Source: Paenibacillus oleatilyticus | GTDB lineage: Bacteria > Bacillota > Bacilli > Paenibacillales > NBRC-103111 | DNA: 64,000 nt | NCBI RefSeq assembly: GCF_018998565.1 | Contig: NZ_JAHNZO010000010.1 | Coordinates: 176,541-240,540, forward strand | Direction: 5' to 3' | Shown: positions 61,309 to 64,000 of the stretch, one piece after another | Layout of the letters: each line of letters begins with the position of its first letter | Position numbering within the stretch: position 1 is the first letter of the stretch | Notes under the pieces: model-generated | Databases searched by the model: none | The model's input: the letters and a program-made list of their open reading frames with translations, nothing else | Told to the model about the DNA's origin: nothing | Made by a program: the position numbers and the translations under genes

Positions 61309-62757
61309 ATGAATAAATTCAAAAAATTACCAAAATGGCGCAGGCAAACCGTCTCGGCGATGCTGGCATTAACTCTGCTGATTCCTGCCGCTTCGCCGGT
61401 GCTTGCCGCTGACGCGAAGTCGGCTGCTGCCGATCGGATCGCCGAAGTGCTGGACGCGCTGGAGAAAAACCATGTAAGCGGGCCGAAGGCGGACAAGCTC
61501 TCCGAAACGGGCATCCGGGCGATGGTAGAGTCGCTGGGGGACCCTTATACGCAATATTTCACGGCGGAGCAGCTGCAATCGTTCGAGGATGCGGTCCAAA
61601 ATCAATATGTCGGCATTGGCGTGCGGGTAGGCATGGAGGAGGAAGGTGTATACGTTGCGGACGTATTCGCCGGTTCTCCGGCGAAGGAAGCCGGGATGCT
61701 CCGGGGCGACATCATCGTGAAGGTCGGCGACGAAACGGCGGCCGGCAAAAAGATCGACGAAGTAACGTCCAAAATATTGGGACCGGTCGATACGGAAGTC
61801 TGCTTGCAGGTATTGCGCGACGGGCAAACGAAAGAATTGACCGTCAAACGGAAAAAGGTGCAGATTCCGACGGTTGTCGCCAAACGGTTCCAAAACGTCG
61901 GATATATCGAAATCGCCAGCTTCTCCAGCGATGCCGACGAACTGGTCAGCAAGGAGCTGAGCGAACTTAAAGCGCAAGGTATCCAAAGTCTGATCGTCGA
62001 CCTTCGCGACAATCCTGGCGGTTTGCTCGAAACCGCGCAGCAGCTTGCCCGCTTGTTCGTCAAGCAGGGAACGCTCATTCATACGCGGGACCGCAACGGA
62101 GTTGACCAACCGGTCGAATTCGCGAACGGGACGACGCAGCCGTTTCCGGTTTTTTTCCTGGTGAACGGGAACAGCGCAAGCGCCTCGGAGGTGCTGACGG
62201 GAGCGCTGCAGGACTACGGCGCAATTACGGCGATCGGCACGAAAACGTTCGGCAAAGGAAGCGTACAAAACGTCATACCGCTGAAATCGGGTGGCGCGAT
62301 CAAAGTGACGATCGAGGAGTATTTGACGCCCAAGCTGCGCAAGGTGAACCAAGTTGGCCTTGAGCCGGATAAAAAAGTCGAAGGCGCGATGGCGCAGCTG
62401 CTGACGGCGATTCGCGCCGCGGGCGCCAGCCGGATCGACCTGACGCTCGACCGGCACAGCGCGACGGTGAACGGTACGGAAGCGCAGGACACGTTCGACG
62501 TTATTCGCGAGAATGGGCAAACGTATGTTCCGGTTCGGGTGCTGGCAGCTCTTCTGGGCGCGAGCGTCGAATGGAACGAAGCCTCAAAGTCGGTTCAACT
62601 CGTGGCAGGGGACGCCAAAACTTCGTATACGCCGGCTGCGTCCGATTTCGTGCTCAAGAACGGTACGGGCTACCTTAGCGTAGCGCAGACGGCCGCAGCC
62701 TTTAACGGCTTGAGCTGGAAGGACGACGGCAAAACGTTGACGCTGGGCGCCAACTGA
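61309..62757 (+). CDS. S41 C-terminal processing protease with stalk domain
   Basis: 482 aa. Signal or anchor (residues 15-30, ALTLLIPAASPVLAA), PDZ (about 85-175, GIGVRVGMEEEGVYVADVFAGSPAKEAGMLRGDIIVKVGDE), S41 core with S291, K316 and Q320 (the CtpB-like catalytic triad), then a copper-amine-oxidase-N/stalk domain from about 400 to the end. Bacillus CtpB cleaves SpoIVFA in sporulation; this one sits between mutS and mutL, and its substrate is not known. Confidence 0.92.
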   Translation: MNKFKKLPKWRRQTVSAMLALTLLIPAASPVLAADAKSAAADRIAEVLDALEKNHVSGPKADKLSETGIRAMVESLGDPYTQYFTAEQLQSFEDAVQNQYVGIGVRVGMEEEGVYVADVFAGSPAKEAGMLRGDIIVKVGDETAAGKKIDEVTSKILGPVDTEVCLQVLRDGQTKELTVKRKKVQIPTVVAKRFQNVGYIEIASFSSDADELVSKELSELKAQGIQSLIVDLRDNPGGLLETAQQLARLFVKQGTLIHTRDRNGVDQPVEFANGTTQPFPVFFLVNGNSASASEVLTGALQDYGAITAIGTKTFGKGSVQNVIPLKSGGAIKVTIEEYLTPKLRKVNQVGLEPDKKVEGAMAQLLTAIRAAGASRIDLTLDRHSATVNGTEAQDTFDVIRENGQTYVPVRVLAALLGASVEWNEASKSVQLVAGDAKTSYTPAASDFVLKNGTGYLSVAQTAAAFNGLSWKDDGKTLTLGAN

Positions 62758-62844
62758 TACTTCGCTATGCGGGACAGGCAGTGTCCGGAATCATGATCCG
62801 CACGTATCGGCTTTGATTGGCCGGACTTTTAAGGAGACCTGTTT

Positions 62845-64000
62845 ATGGGTAAAATAAACATTTTAGACGAACATATTGCGAACCAGATCGCGGCGGGCGA
62901 GGTGGTCGAGCGTCCGTCCTCCGTCGTGAAGGAATTGGTGGAGAACGCGATCGACGCCGGAAGCACGAGAATCGACGTTGCGATCGAGGAAGGCGGGCTG
63001 GAGCTGATCCGCGTCACCGATAATGGCTCCGGCATGGACCCGGACGATTGCGAGACGGCTTTCTTCCGTCATGCGACAAGCAAAATTGCGAGCACGCAGG
63101 ATTTGTTTGCGATCCGCACGCTCGGCTTCCGGGGCGAGGCGCTGCCGAGTATCGCCGCCGTCTCGAAGGTGGAATGCCTGACCGCGCCGGATACGAGTGG
63201 ACTCGGCTGCCGTTTTGTCATCGAGGGCGGTACCGTCCGCGCGAAGACGGAAGCAACGGCTCCCCGGGGAACGGATATTGCGGTGCGGGAGCTGTTTTAC
63301 AACACGCCTGCGCGTCTAAAATATATGAAGACGATCCAGACGGAGCTCGGACACGTCACCGATTATATATATCGGCTCGCGCTCGCGCATCCCGGGATCG
63401 CCTTTACGCTGAAGCATAACGGACATACGCTGGTGCAAACGCTCGGCAACGGCGATTTGCTGCAGGCGATTGCGGCGATATACGGCACGAGCGTTGCCAA
63501 GAACATGCTGCCCATTCGCGGAGAAACGCTCGACTACCGGCTGGATGGCTTTATCGCCAAGCCGGAGCTGACCCGGGCCAACCGCGGCGGCATCTCGACG
63601 GTAATCAACGGTCGTTACATCCGGAACTATCCGATGGTACAGGCGCTGCTGCAAGGTTACCACACGCTGCTGCCGATTAACCGGTTCCCGGTTGCGGTGC
63701 TGCATGTGCAGATGGACCCGACGTTGATCGACGTCAACGTCCATCCGGCGAAGCTGGAGGTGCGCTTCAGCAAGGAGCCGGAGCTGATGCAGCTCGTCGA
63801 GCGCGAGGTGCGAGAGACGCTCGGGAAGCAGCGGCTGATCCCGGCCGCTAGCATGCCGGCGGCCAAGCGGCCGCAGGAGGCGGTCGTGCAGGAGCAGCTG
63901 GAGCTGTACCGGCCGCAGGCGCCGCAAACGCAAGCGTCGGCGGCCGGATCGCGGCTGCCGGGCGCAGCCGCTCCCGCGGAGCGCTGGAGCGCGCCGGCGC
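62845..64000 (+). CDS. mutL: DNA mismatch repair protein MutL (5' part)
   Basis: Starts at the ATG at 62845 (AAGGAGACC upstream) and is open to the window edge, so only the first 385 codons are seen. GHKL ATPase motifs: E in ELVENAIDAGS, DNGSGM, GFRGEALPSIAAVS (Pro where most have Ala) and the C-terminal transducer domain with HPAKLEVRF. A Gln/Ala/Pro-rich linker begins before the window ends. Couples MutS mismatch recognition to strand incision. Confidence 0.98.
   Translation, partial: MGKINILDEHIANQIAAGEVVERPSSVVKELVENAIDAGSTRIDVAIEEGGLELIRVTDNGSGMDPDDCETAFFRHATSKIASTQDLFAIRTLGFRGEALPSIAAVSKVECLTAPDTSGLGCRFVIEGGTVRAKTEATAPRGTDIAVRELFYNTPARLKYMKTIQTELGHVTDYIYRLALAHPGIAFTLKHNGHTLVQTLGNGDLLQAIAAIYGTSVAKNMLPIRGETLDYRLDGFIAKPELTRANRGGISTVINGRYIRNYPMVQALLQGYHTLLPINRFPVAVLHVQMDPTLIDVNVHPAKLEVRFSKEPELMQLVEREVRETLGKQRLIPAASMPAAKRPQEAVVQEQLELYRPQAPQTQASAAGSRLPGAAAPAERWSAPA

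Noticed and set aside
61369..62520. Antisense frame of 383 codons inside the S41 protease gene
   Set aside because: Mirror of a high-confidence sense gene.
1..64000. CRISPR arrays, tRNA, rRNA and intact transposases
   Set aside because: No regular direct repeats with spacers, no cloverleaf or ribosomal sequences, and no DDE or IS110-type frames were recognised.

Overview
The window reads as chromosome of a spore-forming Gram-positive bacterium of the Paenibacillus type. Spore genes (cotE, a cse60-like gene, a NucB-type nuclease), strong AGGAGG ribosome sites, common TTG/GTG starts, a Fur-boxed siderophore operon and the order cotE - amidoligase - mutS - S41 protease - mutL all point that way. 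No rRNA, tRNA, CRISPR array or intact transposase was seen.

Layout. 1-5.5 kb: a secreted YHYH protein, a VOC protein, and a three-gene operon of poorly known cytoplasmic proteins (DUF4261-like, DUF6138-like, WGR plus beta-propeller). 5.5-8.7 kb: two tiny acidic genes, two large hairpin repeat elements, cse60, and orphan immunity-type genes (SMI1/KNR4, Imm33/DUF2185). 8.4-10.3 kb: a candidate RNA-repair operon (zinc-ribbon membrane protein, Thg1-like 3'-5' polymerase, polynucleotide-kinase-like P-loop protein, HD hydrolase). 10.3-16 kb: a PilZ protein and two ArsR-MFS pairs whose regulators appear to be read from leaderless mRNAs, with a CBS protein, a decayed gene and an M15-type peptidase between them. 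16-30 kb: an AT-richer accessory stretch with gene remnants, a methyltransferase, nucB, an aquaporin, a YtrA-type ABC operon with a clear operator, an HxlR/oxidoreductase pair, a second Imm33 paralogue, a secreted propeller protein and an esterase.

30-34 kb holds a split version of the two-domain Tm-1 protein family: a lone TIM barrel, a lone Tm-1-like ATP-binding protein, and an AraC regulator whose sensor is a copy of the same TIM barrel. A third hairpin repeat element lies between the two TIM-barrel genes. 34.4-37.6 kb is a Fur-regulated siderophore uptake operon without its own ATPase. 37.6-51.9 kb is mostly housekeeping or envelope genes: a GH18 protein with tandem repeats, YxcD, DUF309, a two-component system, carbonic anhydrase, an IscA-like protein, the M32 carboxypeptidase, an FAD oxidoreductase, an NMT1-type ABC importer and an aromatic-acid exporter.

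51.9-55.8 kb is the most suggestive locus. A 58-residue, four-cysteine peptide gene sits opposite an operon of membrane thioredoxin, ABC exporter, MauE-like quinone/thiol membrane protein and a second membrane thioredoxin. This looks like a disulfide-stabilised secreted peptide system without any recognised lanthionine, radical-SAM or C39-peptidase maturation enzyme. 56-64 kb is the conserved cotE-mutS-mutL block; mutL runs off the window end.
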